From Pontibacter korlensis (GTDB lineage: Bacteria; Bacteroidota; Bacteroidia; Cytophagales; Hymenobacteraceae), in contig NZ_CP009621.1 in assembly GCF_000973725.1 (NCBI RefSeq), positions 3,899,001-3,963,000 of the forward strand: a stretch of DNA of 64,000 bases, read 5' to 3'. Within the stretch, counting starts at the first letter, position 1; each line of letters starts with the position of its first letter. The notes under the pieces are model-generated. The model saw only the letters and a program-made list of their open reading frames with translations, did no database searches and was not told the origin of the DNA. Shown here piece after piece: positions 1 to 8,342 of the stretch. Position numbers and translations under genes: made by a program.

Positions 1-170
1 TCAATATTGCCATACACCCCCCGGAGCGGTGCCAGCTCCTGCAGCCTGTCCGACACTTCTATATTTCCAAAGTCACCGGCATGCCAGATCTCGTCACGGT
101 CTGAGAGCAGTCGTAGTACCTGGTCGTCGAGGTAGGAGTGAGTGTCGGAGAGGAGGCCAATCTTAAGCAT
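1..170 (-). CDS. Metallophosphoesterase, YfcE/MJ0936-like (partial, 3' end outside window)
   Basis: The reverse strand opens with an ATG at 170 and reads without a stop to the left border, giving 56 residues. The N-terminus MLKIGLLSDTHS holds the first metal-binding motif (Asp9, His11), and HAGDFGN further on supplies the next Asp. This is the start of a calcineurin-like phosphoesterase of the small YfcE/MJ0936 group, which hydrolyses phosphodiesters with two metal ions in the cytoplasm. The remaining GNH and GHTH motifs would lie beyond the left edge, so the family is clear but length and intactness cannot be judged. It is divergent from the small lipoprotein gene that starts at 372. Confidence 0.85.
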   Translation of the reverse strand, partial: MLKIGLLSDTHSYLDDQVLRLLSDRDEIWHAGDFGNIEVSDRLQELAPLRGVYGNI

Positions 171-371
171 AGGGATACTAGTTGTTTCAGATGTGAAGTT
201 AGCGAAATCCTGCAGGAAAAGTTTTGTTCCCACAAGCTCAAGCTTGCAATTGCGAGAACTCTGTGGAAACAGCACGGTAGCCAGGGAGGTATGGCTGGAG
301 CGCATGTCAATGAAATAGAACCACCTCTAATACAGTGACGTAGGTATAAACAGAACTAATTTAACTTTAAC

Positions 372-668
372 ATGAAAACAAGTACACAAAAAACATATAA
401 AACATTGATTTCCGCTTTGGTCATTCTGCTTTTTCCTCTAATAGTAGGCTGCTCTGTTTTTTCTGGAAGTGGAAACGTATCAAACGATCCAGAGGTGGCA
501 CATCAGCAACAGGAGGTAGAGCGTCTGAGGCGGGAGGTTCAGGAAGCTGAGCGTTATGCTGAAGAGGCTGAACAGCGGGAGAAGGCCGCTAAGAATAGGT
601 TAAAAGCTGCCGAGCACGAACTAAAGGCCCTGGAGGAACAGGCGAAAAGAAGAAACGAATACCAGTAG
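372..668 (+). CDS. Small coiled-coil lipoprotein
   Basis: A 98-residue protein with a hydrophobic signal (about residues 11-26) ending in a lipobox-like VGCS, so Cys27 is the probable lipidated residue. After a short Ser/Gly linker, residues 40-98 are almost wholly charged with a heptad-like Glu/Arg/Lys/Ala pattern and should form one long coiled coil. No enzyme motif is seen. It is a single gene followed at 774 by a strong hairpin and faces a second small lipoprotein gene. Its size and helix resemble Lpp-like or cell-envelope spacer lipoproteins, but that is only analogy; I do not recognise the family. Confidence 0.7.
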   Translation: MKTSTQKTYKTLISALVILLFPLIVGCSVFSGSGNVSNDPEVAHQQQEVERLRREVQEAERYAEEAEQREKAAKNRLKAAEHELKALEEQAKRRNEYQ

Positions 669-773
669 CCTTCAATGTAAATTAAGTACTGGGGTGGATA
701 CCTTTAATGCCCCGGACATGCCAGCCTGTTTGGGGCGTTCTGCTTTTAGTGAGACTTAGGCTGCAGTTAGTAC

Positions 774-825
774 ATTACACAAAAAGCACCTGTCTCAGAA
801 AGGAGACAGGTGCTTTTTGTGTAAT
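774..825. terminator. Bidirectional terminator, 23-bp perfect stem
   Basis: Arms 774-796 and 803-825 are perfect complements around a six-base loop, with A and T tracts built into the stem so the hairpin works on either strand. It sits between the convergent genes ending at 668 (+) and 864 (-). Confidence 0.85.
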
Positions 826-863
826 CAGCAAGATCTTATCTAAGCAGGCTTGGAAGCAAAGCC

Positions 864-1100
864 TTAATTATCCTTTTTCTTTTCTTGGTCTGCCTCAGCG
901 TCCACTGTTTTAGTTCTGGTGGTGGTATCGTACTGAACCACTGTTTCGGTTACCTCATACTCTGTTGCCACAGAGTCACGGTCTACTACCACCTGGTTAT
1001 CTTCTTCAGTTTCTAGGCTGGTGGTGTTACTTGTTCTTTCACAGGCTGTAAAACCTAAAGTACTGAACACCACAACACCTGTAAAAAATATATTTTTCAT
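864..1100 (-). CDS. Small putative lipoprotein, unknown function
   Basis: A 78-residue product starting at the ATG at 1100. Residues 1-20 form a signal peptide ending in GFTACE, a lipobox-like site with Cys20 as the likely lipidated residue. The mature part is acidic and rich in Thr, Glu, Asp and Val, with no predicted fold or motif, and ends in a run of Lys and Asp. It is a monocistronic gene convergent with the other small lipoprotein at 372. I do not recognise the family; a short secreted lipoprotein is all the sequence supports. Confidence 0.6.
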   Translation of the reverse strand: MKNIFFTGVVVFSTLGFTACERTSNTTSLETEEDNQVVVDRDSVATEYEVTETVVQYDTTTRTKTVDAEADQEKKKDN

Positions 1101-1353
1101 AGTTTTAAGAGTAGATTATACATGAAATAGTACAAGGTGTCACCAAATTTTGCCTGTACTATATACTAGCTTTTACGATAAACCAAAGCTAAAAGGTGTG
1201 ATTTATACCATTTTATATACATAACGATATTACAAAAAGAGCTAAAGACAGAATTTTGATCATTTCTCTAAGTGGTTTAATCTGTACAACTTAAAGGTCA
1301 CAATTTCGTGCACTACCTGTGTGAAACAAATGGCCTACCAGAAACGGCGCCTC

Positions 1354-1830
1354 TTACTTCAGCTTACCAAGCAGCCGTCTGATGAGTACAATCTGCCCCA
1401 GGTGATAAGCATTATGTTCGGCAACCAGCATCGCCTCGCGTAGTAGTGTTTGTCCCTGGCTATGAGCGAAGGGTTTAAACAAATCATTGTCTGTGTTCTG
1501 AACCAGCTGCACCATCTGCTCAAGGTCGTCAGTGATCGTTTTTATCGTATTGTTGATTGCTTTTTGGTCCGGTGGGGCTGCTTGAGAGGGCCAGTAGTCA
1601 TCGGGCCAGTTCGGTTCCTGGTAGTCAGGGTTGTTACTGAAGTTAAGTATATCCCGCTGCGTAAAGCGTAAGTGTTCCAGTTGTTGCCATATAGTATAAG
1701 GCAGTTGCTCCACCTGTTCACCAGCCTCCCTTACCGTAATACCTTCCAGCAGTTCCTGCTGTGTTCTAAAAGCCTGCCCTTGCCGCAGTAGCTTTACTAA
1801 ATGATCGCGTAGTTGTTGGTCGTGTGTCAT
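1354..1830 (-). CDS. DinB-like four-helix protein
   Basis: A 158-residue protein with the DinB/YfiT-like pattern: a first His in LEHLRFTQRDIL (His53) and the C-terminal EHNAYHLGQIVLIRRLLG with His139 and His143, which together would make the three-histidine metal site of this superfamily. Proteins of this fold include thiol transferases (bacillithiol or mycothiol S-transferases), but most members, like this one, have no assigned substrate. Tryptophans around residues 75-80 are typical of the loop before the third helix. It stands alone, divergent from the creatininase gene. Confidence 0.8.
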   Translation of the reverse strand: MTHDQQLRDHLVKLLRQGQAFRTQQELLEGITVREAGEQVEQLPYTIWQQLEHLRFTQRDILNFSNNPDYQEPNWPDDYWPSQAAPPDQKAINNTIKTITDDLEQMVQLVQNTDNDLFKPFAHSQGQTLLREAMLVAEHNAYHLGQIVLIRRLLGKLK

Positions 1831-1973
1831 AGCCCTTTTTTAAAGAACATACTATAATGTAATTGGTAGAGTTAAGATTTGCTTGGGAAAGGATTATGTA
1901 TAACATCTAACCAGCACGTGCTACGTTTAAGCTAAAATCTTATCTTTACTATCTATCAAAACCCATATACCGC

Positions 1974-2738
1974 ATGAGACCATACATACTTGCCGAAACT
2001 AACTGGAAGGCGCTAAAGGACCAGGATGTAGACGTAGTGGTGCTACCTTGGGGAGCCACAGAGGCCCATAATTACCACATGCCTTACGCAACAGATGTTA
2101 TAGAGGCTGATGCCATAGCTGCTGCCTCTGCTAAAATTGCCTGGGAAAATGGCACCAAAGTGATGGTGCTTCCTACAATTCCTTTTGGCGTTAATACTGG
2201 CCAGGCAGACATCAAGTTGGATATTAACCTGAACCCTAGCACGCAGTTGGCTATACTTGATGATATTGTGGCTGTGCTGAACAGGCAGGGTATTAAGAAA
2301 CTGCTGGTGTTGAACAGCCATGGCGGGAACGATTTTAAGCCGATGTTGCGTGAGCTAGGGCTGCGCTACCCAGAGATGTTCCTGGTGAGTTGCTTCTGGA
2401 TTCAGGCTGCAGACCGCAAACAGTTCTTTGATGCGCCCGGCGATCATGCCGATGAGATGGAGACAAGTCTTTTGCTGCACCTTCGCCCTGACCTTGTGCT
2501 GCCATTGGAAGAGGCAGGAGAGGGTAAAGAGCGTAAGTCGAAGATCAAAGGCATACGCGAAGGCTGGGCATGGTCGGAGCGGCAATGGTCTATGGTAACA
2601 GCCGACACAGGTGTTGGTAACCCAAAGGCCGCGACCAAAGAGAAGGGAGCTGCTTTTCTAAAAGCTGCAGCCCAGAACATTGCCGGACTGCTTTCCGAAA
2701 TTGCCAATGTAGCTATTAATGACCGATACGGCGATTAA
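1974..2738 (+). CDS. Creatininase-family amidohydrolase
   Basis: A 254-residue cytoplasmic metal hydrolase. Three family blocks are present: LPWGATEAHNYHMPYATD (Glu30, His32, His35, Asp41), NSHGGN with His116, and GDHADEMETS with His158 and Glu163. These match the metal ligands and catalytic acid of the creatininase family, which opens cyclic amides such as creatinine or, in FAPy deformylase and MftE relatives, other amide or peptide bonds. The length is normal. No creatine or riboflavin-related genes are adjacent, so the substrate cannot be told. A TATCTTTA box near 1942 is a weak promoter candidate. dapA follows 231 bases downstream on the same strand. Confidence 0.85.
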   Translation: MRPYILAETNWKALKDQDVDVVVLPWGATEAHNYHMPYATDVIEADAIAAASAKIAWENGTKVMVLPTIPFGVNTGQADIKLDINLNPSTQLAILDDIVAVLNRQGIKKLLVLNSHGGNDFKPMLRELGLRYPEMFLVSCFWIQAADRKQFFDAPGDHADEMETSLLLHLRPDLVLPLEEAGEGKERKSKIKGIREGWAWSERQWSMVTADTGVGNPKAATKEKGAAFLKAAAQNIAGLLSEIANVAINDRYGD

Positions 2739-2969
2739 ATTACTTCTTGCCTCTGTTCTATAAAAGGCAATGGATAGGGCAGTGCGTTGGGATTAGCAGA
2801 TTAAGTTATAACATCGGCTGTCCTTCCTTTTCCTTTTACAACTAAATACACTCCTCAGGTTTGCGTTATAACAGTTGGGGCTACAAATGGCGCGGTTTAC
2901 TAGTTTACGGCTGCGTTATTTGCAGTTCCCAATTCATAGTTCGAACTTCGTACTTCATAAGTCAAAAGA

Positions 2970-3839
2970 ATGATCCAAGAAAAACTAAGAGGAACAGGCG
3001 TAGCTCTGGTAACGCCTTTCACAAAAGAACTAGCCGTAGACTATGAGGCACTTCGCAAACTGTTGGACTTCGTGCTGGATGGCGGCGTAGAATACCTGGT
3101 GGTAAACGGCACCACTGCAGAATCTGTAACCACAACAACCCAAGAGAAAGCTGAAATACTGCAGGTAATAAGAAAGCATGTGAATGGGCGTGCGCCGCTG
3201 GTGTACGGGCTGGGTGGTAACAGTACACAGCACGTGCTTGACACAATTGCCTCTACCGATTTGGAAGGTGTTTCAGCTATACTATCGGTAAGTCCATACT
3301 ATAACAAGCCGTCGCAGCAGGGTATCTACCAGCACTATGTGCAGGTTGCCAATGCTTCTCCCGTGCCTGTTATACTGTACAACGTGCCAGGCCGTACCGC
3401 TAGCAATGTGGCTGCCGAAACAACAATAAAGCTGGCGAGCCACGAAAACATAATTGGTACAAAAGAGGCCTCAGGTAACCTGGAGCAGTGCATGTACATT
3501 GCCAAACACAGGCCGGAAGGCTTTATGTTGATCAGCGGCGACGATATGCAAACAGTGCCAATGGCTACTTTTGGAGCTGAAGGAGCTATCTCGGTGCTGG
3601 CTAATGCTTTCCCAGGAAAGTTCTCCAATATGGTGCGCCTGGCCCTGGATGGCAATTTCAAAGAGGCTTCTAACTTGCTGCTAAGCTTTGTAGACATTAA
3701 CCCGCTGATGTATGAAGAGGCAAACCCTGTAGGGGTAAAAGCTGTATTGGAGCGCTTTGGTGTCTGCTCCTCGCAGGTAAGGCTTCCACTTGTTGAAGCT
3801 TCTTCTGGCCTGAAAGACAGACTGTACAAGCTGCTGTAA
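2970..3839 (+). CDS. dapA: 4-hydroxy-tetrahydrodipicolinate synthase
   Basis: A 289-residue TIM-barrel enzyme that condenses pyruvate with aspartate semialdehyde, the first committed step of lysine and diaminopimelate synthesis. The substrate loop GTTAES is at residues 47-52, the catalytic tyrosine is in ILYNVPGRT (Tyr137), and the Schiff-base lysine is in IIGTKEASGN (Lys165); ISGDD follows near residue 190. All hallmark residues and the usual family length are intact. It is transcribed alone and closed by a 25-bp hairpin just after the stop codon. DAP is also needed for peptidoglycan, so the gene is probably essential. Confidence 0.97.
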   Translation: MIQEKLRGTGVALVTPFTKELAVDYEALRKLLDFVLDGGVEYLVVNGTTAESVTTTTQEKAEILQVIRKHVNGRAPLVYGLGGNSTQHVLDTIASTDLEGVSAILSVSPYYNKPSQQGIYQHYVQVANASPVPVILYNVPGRTASNVAAETTIKLASHENIIGTKEASGNLEQCMYIAKHRPEGFMLISGDDMQTVPMATFGAEGAISVLANAFPGKFSNMVRLALDGNFKEASNLLLSFVDINPLMYEEANPVGVKAVLERFGVCSSQVRLPLVEASSGLKDRLYKLL

Positions 3840-3855
3840 TCTAAAGGCTTTATTC

Positions 3856-3913
3856 ACCCAAAGCAGCAAAGCCCTGCATCTTTAGATAGATGCAGGGCTT
3901 TGCTGCTTTGGGT
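3856..3913. terminator. Terminator after dapA, 25-bp perfect stem
   Basis: Arms 3856-3880 and 3889-3913 pair without a mismatch around an eight-base loop. It lies 17 bases after dapA and before the convergent lipoprotein gene, and so can serve both strands, although it lacks a long terminal T tract. Confidence 0.75.
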
Positions 3914-3956
3914 ATCATTGTGTGAAGCGATGTTCAAGTATCCAGCTCAATAGTGT

Positions 3957-4781
3957 TTAGTCAGGACAGTTGTATGTATAGGTGATGCGCTCTTCACGCT
4001 TATCGTTAAATTTTATCGTTTCTGCTATAGGGTAACCCTGCTCATTCTTTTCAAGGCTGCTTGTATAGCTTAGGCTACTAATCTCTTCTTTGTCTCCGTT
4101 GGTAGCGGTAAGACTGGTGAAGTTATGAAGGTTAGGGTAACCAATGCCTGGCCTGCGTTGCTGGAAAATGGGTGTTGCAGATAAGGGTGCAAAGCTAAGG
4201 GTATCCTGTGCATAGCTGACGCTGTACGTCTCTCCCTGTGCACTCCTTACAGTAGTAGCAATTGGCCTGTTAACCGGATATGATATAGAAACTGACCCAT
4301 TGTTACTCTCAGCATTGTTAAGGTAAAGGTAGTCTGTAGCTGAAGTCAAGCGGCCTTGTGTATCATAAACAGCCTTGAAAGAAGCTACTCTACGAATTAT
4401 CTCTAGCTCCGGCACCCGTTGCTTTACATCATACCTCGATAAGCGCCCGCCCGGGTTATAGCTATAGGTGGTAAAGTTAATCTCACTTTCGCCATCTGGC
4501 TGGAATAGTCTCTCCTCAGTTAGTTGGCCAGCGTTGTTGTAGCTGTAGGTGCGGATAGCTAATAGCTCTTCCTGCTTGTAATGCTCCGTTCTGACTACCT
4601 GGTTCAGCTCATCGTAAGTGTACTTAATAGTACTGTCACTGTCTGCAGAACTGATGGTTTGTTCTAACAGATAACACGGGCTCTGCGGCTCTGGCCTAGG
4701 CTGAGCCACTTGATCATCGTCTTCGCTGCAGCTAAAGAATAACAGGAGACTGAGTAGCGGTGCAAGCAGTTTCTTTTTCAT
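3957..4781 (-). CDS. Lipoprotein with YD-repeat-like segments
   Basis: From the ATG at 4781 the product is 274 residues (an ATG at 4787 is an alternative). The signal MKKKLLAPLLSLLLFFSC ends in a lipobox Cys. The mature part repeats units such as YTYDELNQVVRTEHY, YSYNNAGQLTEERLF and YSYNPGGRLSRYDV, a pattern of the YD/RHS-like repeats found in Bacteroidota surface lipoproteins of the DUF4595 type. These repeats form extended beta sheets. No toxin domain or protease motif is attached, so this is a repeat-only lipoprotein on the outer or periplasmic face, not an RHS toxin. Function is unknown. It is convergent with dapA. Confidence 0.7.
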   Translation of the reverse strand: MKKKLLAPLLSLLLFFSCSEDDDQVAQPRPEPQSPCYLLEQTISSADSDSTIKYTYDELNQVVRTEHYKQEELLAIRTYSYNNAGQLTEERLFQPDGESEINFTTYSYNPGGRLSRYDVKQRVPELEIIRRVASFKAVYDTQGRLTSATDYLYLNNAESNNGSVSISYPVNRPIATTVRSAQGETYSVSYAQDTLSFAPLSATPIFQQRRPGIGYPNLHNFTSLTATNGDKEEISSLSYTSSLEKNEQGYPIAETIKFNDKREERITYTYNCPD

Positions 4782-5020
4782 ACACATCAACTAATAAGAC
4801 TACGAAGATACAGCTAAATAGCCTGTTATACTATTGAAACCTGCAGGCTAGTTTTCATGCGAAGCTCGTATCTACATGTGCTTTACAAGCATAAGTGTTT
4901 GCTATATTCTTCTTTAAAAAGTTGCTGTACAGGTGGTAAACATAAAAAACTTATTTTTTTTCTAAAATATTTGAACACTTTTACCTCTTTAAACGTCTTA
5001 GGTGTACAATTGAAAAAATT

Positions 5021-5212
5021 ATGAATAGAGGAAAAGTAAAATTCTTTAATGGAGAGAAGGGATTTGGCTTCATTAAAGACGAAAGTTCAGAGCAGGAGTA
5101 CTTTGTGCACGTTACTGGATTAGTAGATGAGATCAAAGAAAATGACGAAGTAACTTTTGAGCTGAAGGAAGGAAGAAAGGGACTGAACGCCGTTAACGTA
5201 AAACGTGCTTAG
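5021..5212 (+). CDS. Cold-shock domain protein
   Basis: A 63-residue single cold-shock domain with RNP1 KGFGFI (residues 13-18) and RNP2 FVHV (28-31), the single-strand nucleic-acid binding face. These small proteins melt RNA structure and act as RNA chaperones. The length is that of the short Bacteroidota CspA form. It is monocistronic: an AT-rich 230-base region lies upstream, which could hold a long leader, and a perfect hairpin follows the stop codon by 25 bases. The sequence does not tell whether the gene is cold-induced or constitutive. Confidence 0.93.
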   Translation: MNRGKVKFFNGEKGFGFIKDESSEQEYFVHVTGLVDEIKENDEVTFELKEGRKGLNAVNVKRA

Positions 5213-5237
5213 TATAAAGATACTAGTTATTGACAAC

Positions 5238-5269
5238 AAAAAGCCTTACACACGTGTGTAAGGCTTTTT
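5238..5269. terminator. Terminator after the cold-shock gene
   Basis: A self-complementary 32-base segment with A5 and T5 at its ends, a standard bidirectional intrinsic terminator lying between the convergent csp gene and the lytTR regulator gene. Confidence 0.9.
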
Positions 5270-5302
5270 GCTTTTTAGCTGCTGCCCAATTCAGGTTTAT
5301 AC

Positions 5303-6037
5303 TTACTGGATATTGTTCTCTTCTACCCATTTAAGGAACTGCTCTTTGTATACTTCGCCTATCGGAATTTCTTTGGTGCCAATACGGATACGGCTCTTCT
5401 CAATGCTGTCGATCTTTTGCAGCGAGACAATAAAGGAACGGTGAACACGCAAAAACTTGGTGTCCGGAAGCTTCTCCATCATCTTGTTCATTGAAAGCAG
5501 CGTGATAATCTTTTGCTCTTTTGTCTGGATAATGATGTAATCCTTTAACCCCTCTATCCAAAGGATGTCTCTGAAGTCAACACGGATCGTTTTATAATCA
5601 GCCTTTACAAACATGAAGTCATGTTCGGCGACAGGTGCTGGCTGTGGGGCAGGAGCCTCTGTCGCCTTGCCGTTTGGCCGCTGTAGCCTTTCCTGCGCCT
5701 TCGTAACAGCCTTTAGGAAGCGGTCGAAGGGGATAGGCTTGAGCAGGTAATCGACTGCATCCTGATTAAAGCCTTCCAAGGCATAATCAGGGTATGCCGT
5801 TGTAAAGATGATGAGTGGCTGGTGCTTGAGTATATTCAGAAACTGTATACCTGTCAGCTCCGGCATCTCAATATCCAGAAACATCAGGTCAATCTGCTCT
5901 TCCTGCAGGACCTGCATCGCTTCTGTGGCGCTGGAGCAGGTCTTTACTAGTTTCAGAAACGGCAGTTTACTCACGTAGCTCTCAATAATATCGAGGGCTA
6001 GCGGCTCATCATCAACGGCAAGGCAGCGAATAGTCAT
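5303..6037 (-). CDS. LytTR-family response regulator
   Basis: A 244-residue regulator. Residues 1-120 are a CheY-like receiver with the acidic pair at Asp9/Asp10, the phospho-acceptor Asp55 in LMFLDIEMPELTG, the conserved Thr in TTAYPDYA and a Lys in LLKPIPFDRF. A Pro/Ala-rich linker (about 125-138) leads to a LytTR DNA-binding domain (140-244) with the FVKADYKTIRVDFRDILWIE and FLRVHRSFIV signatures. It follows its histidine kinase with a four-base gap, so the two are one transcript. Regulators of this kind bind pairs of direct repeats as dimers; the target here is unknown, but the neighbouring ABC exporter is a candidate. Confidence 0.93.
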   Translation of the reverse strand: MTIRCLAVDDEPLALDIIESYVSKLPFLKLVKTCSSATEAMQVLQEEQIDLMFLDIEMPELTGIQFLNILKHQPLIIFTTAYPDYALEGFNQDAVDYLLKPIPFDRFLKAVTKAQERLQRPNGKATEAPAPQPAPVAEHDFMFVKADYKTIRVDFRDILWIEGLKDYIIIQTKEQKIITLLSMNKMMEKLPDTKFLRVHRSFIVSLQKIDSIEKSRIRIGTKEIPIGEVYKEQFLKWVEENNIQ

Positions 6038-6041
6038 AGTT

Positions 6042-7061
6042 TTATCTTGTTTTAGGCTTAAAGTATAGTTTCAGCGTGGCATAAAAGGTGCCTTCTTTTT
6101 CCTCAAAAGTTAGCTCATGGCGTTTGTCGTAGAGCAGGTTCAGGCGGCGCTTCAGGTTCTCTAGCCCGATACCCCCAAACTCGCGCTTCTTATGCTGGCT
6201 GGTGTTGTTAATCGTGCTGAAGAGCAGGGCATCATCCTGAACAACGAGGTTAAGAATAATTCCTACCTCATTCTTGCTAACCAAGCCATGCTTAAACGCA
6301 TTCTCTACCAGCGTCATTAGTAGCATTGGAGCAATCTGCTTTCCCTCCAGCTTCCCCTGTATATTAAACTTTATACTAGTCTGTTCACGAAGGCGAAGCT
6401 TCTGCAAATCTATAAAATTATGGATATGATCCACTTCTTTTTCAAGGCTTACCAAAGCATCATTGCTTTCATACAGCATATACCGCATCAGAAGCGATAG
6501 CTTCATGATGGCATCTGGTGTCTCGGGGTGCTGCTTATAGGCTAGCGAGTAAATGTTGTTGAGCGTGTTAAACAGAAAGTGTGGGTTCACCTGAGACTTC
6601 AAGAAGGCAAGTTCAGCAGTAAGCTTCTGTGTTTCCAGCTCCTTGTTGCGGCGCTCGTTGCGAATATAGTTGCCTGTAACTTTTAGTGCCGATGAGATAA
6701 ATATCAGCACCAGTCCTCCCATGATATATTGAATAATACGCTCTGAACTGTAGAGCGAAATCATCTCACGGTTAAACTCTCGGAACAGGTAAAAGTCCAG
6801 CGGAGCCCTTAAAACAGCAATGGCCACGAGGGTGGTAAGTACAGCTGCTATATATAATAAGATGTGGTTACGAGCTAGATATCTGGGAATTAAGACATAC
6901 CAGTTAAAGTAAAAGATGAAGATGTTGATCGTCATTCCTATCAGTACGTCCATTACCTTGCCGAAGGAAAGGGCGCTGTTTCCATACAGAAAATAAAATA
7001 CCCAGGCACCAAACAGTGCCCATACAGCTACATGTATGGTAACAGTGTAACGTTTTCTCAT
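6042..7061 (-). CDS. LytS/YehU-type sensor histidine kinase
   Basis: I use the ATG at 7061 (MRKRYTVTIH, 339 residues), since the upstream in-frame start at 7124 is TTG. Four hydrophobic segments fill the first 140 residues, followed by a short coiled coil (NERRNKELETQKLTAELAFL region). The His_kinase motif FLKSQVNPHFLFNTLNNIYS carries the phospho-accepting His, and LMTLVENAFKHG is the N box of the ATPase domain, with GGIGLENLKRRL as the G box. This is the compact LytS-type kinase common in Bacteroidota, paired with the LytTR regulator downstream. No separate sensor domain is seen, so the signal is probably read within the membrane. Confidence 0.93.
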   Translation of the reverse strand: MRKRYTVTIHVAVWALFGAWVFYFLYGNSALSFGKVMDVLIGMTINIFIFYFNWYVLIPRYLARNHILLYIAAVLTTLVAIAVLRAPLDFYLFREFNREMISLYSSERIIQYIMGGLVLIFISSALKVTGNYIRNERRNKELETQKLTAELAFLKSQVNPHFLFNTLNNIYSLAYKQHPETPDAIMKLSLLMRYMLYESNDALVSLEKEVDHIHNFIDLQKLRLREQTSIKFNIQGKLEGKQIAPMLLMTLVENAFKHGLVSKNEVGIILNLVVQDDALLFSTINNTSQHKKREFGGIGLENLKRRLNLLYDKRHELTFEEKEGTFYATLKLYFKPKTR

Positions 7062-7394
7062 TGTACCCTTAGGCAAAACCAAGCTAGCTCTTGACAAGTT
7101 TTTCTGAATAGGTAATAGTGGCAAAGGCAGCTGTGGCAGAAGCTAATTACTGTTTCTGTTTAAGTCCCTTTTGATAGTATAAAGATAAACAAAGTATGGA
7201 ATTCAGCCCTTTGTCCCTATCAACTCTATACAAAAATGCTTTATCTGGCTACCAATGGTTTGTTTTACAAGATAAAGTCTAGCTATAGCCCATAGTAGCC
7301 TTAGTCTATGGTTTCTGTGGATTGGTATATTCTATTTTTTTGATACTAAAATAAGTTTCTCTTTTGTGTAGAGAGCCTGTTTGACCCACTAACT

Positions 7395-8330
7395 ATGAAA
7401 CCGCATATAATTGAGACCCATGGCCTGAGCTATAGCTTTGGCAAGCGACAGGTGCTGCACAACCTGGAGCTGCGAGTGCCACAGGGAACCATCTTTGGCT
7501 TCCTGGGACCTAATGGTGCAGGTAAGTCTACTACGATTCGTATTCTGCTTGGTCTTTTACCAGTTCCTAAAGGGCAGGTAATGGTGCATGGGCAGGATTT
7601 GAAAGATCATCGTATTGATGTGCTGCGCCGAACCGGTACACTAATCGAAATGCCTACGCTTTACCGGCATCTGTCAGGTTACGATAACCTGGAGATGAAC
7701 AGGCGCATGGTGCAGGCACCAAAAAGCCGAGTTGAAGAGGTACTGCAAATTGTGGGACTTACGCAGGATGCACACCGGAAAACAAAAGAGTACTCACTGG
7801 GAATGAGCCAGCGTTTGGGGATAGCACTAGCCTTGCTATCAGATCCTGAACTTCTTATTTTAGATGAGCCAACTAACGGGTTGGACCCTAGTGGAATAAG
7901 AGAGGTTCGTGAGTTGATCATTCGCCTGAATAATGAGCATGGGAAGACGATTTTTCTCTCTAGTCATTTGCTCTCCGAAATAGAGAAGTGTGCCACTGAG
8001 TTAGCTATAATTGATAGAGGAAGAACGCTCTATCAGGGAAGTTTGCAGCACCTTTACCAGGGTGCTTTCACAAGTAATGTACTGCAACTGGAGACCAGCA
8101 ATAACTCCATAGCATACAAGCTTCTGGCCGACCACCAGTATGAATTGCTGCCACAGGAGGCCGATGCTTTAGCAGTTCAGGTACATGATAAGGAGCAGGT
8201 GGCTTTACTAAACAGGCTATTAGTTGATAATGGGATAGGAGTGTACCGCCTGAGTATGAACACACACAACTTGGAAGAACTGTTTTTGAACATGACCAAA
8301 GGAGAGGCAACGCCCTCTGCTGTACTTTAA
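7395..8330 (+). CDS. ABC transporter ATP-binding protein (BcrA-like exporter)
   Basis: A 311-residue ATPase with Walker A GPNGAGKST (38-46), signature SLGMSQR (134-140), Walker B LLILDEPTNGLDP (153-165) and the H-loop in FLSSHLLSE. The extra C-terminal region of about 90 residues is typical of DrrA/BcrA/CcmA-type exporters. It pairs with the permease gene 12 bases downstream. Members export antibiotics, lantibiotics or lipids, or extrude envelope-active compounds; the substrate cannot be read from sequence. The gene is divergent from the LytS/LytR pair, with 333 bases between the two start codons that must hold both promoters. Confidence 0.93.
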   Translation: MKPHIIETHGLSYSFGKRQVLHNLELRVPQGTIFGFLGPNGAGKSTTIRILLGLLPVPKGQVMVHGQDLKDHRIDVLRRTGTLIEMPTLYRHLSGYDNLEMNRRMVQAPKSRVEEVLQIVGLTQDAHRKTKEYSLGMSQRLGIALALLSDPELLILDEPTNGLDPSGIREVRELIIRLNNEHGKTIFLSSHLLSEIEKCATELAIIDRGRTLYQGSLQHLYQGAFTSNVLQLETSNNSIAYKLLADHQYELLPQEADALAVQVHDKEQVALLNRLLVDNGIGVYRLSMNTHNLEELFLNMTKGEATPSAVL

Positions 8331-8342
8331 ACTGAAGCAAGC

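Noticed and set aside
707-913. A 68-codon frame spanning the hairpin at 774-825
   Set aside because: It runs through a perfect terminator and into the convergent lipoprotein gene; no recognisable protein features.
3335-3829. A 164-codon frame antisense to dapA
   Set aside because: Composition mirrors dapA codons, no start context or homology, and dapA is complete.
3957-4781. RHS/YD toxin
   Set aside because: Only short YD-like repeats in a lipoprotein of 274 residues; no toxin tip domain or immunity gene.
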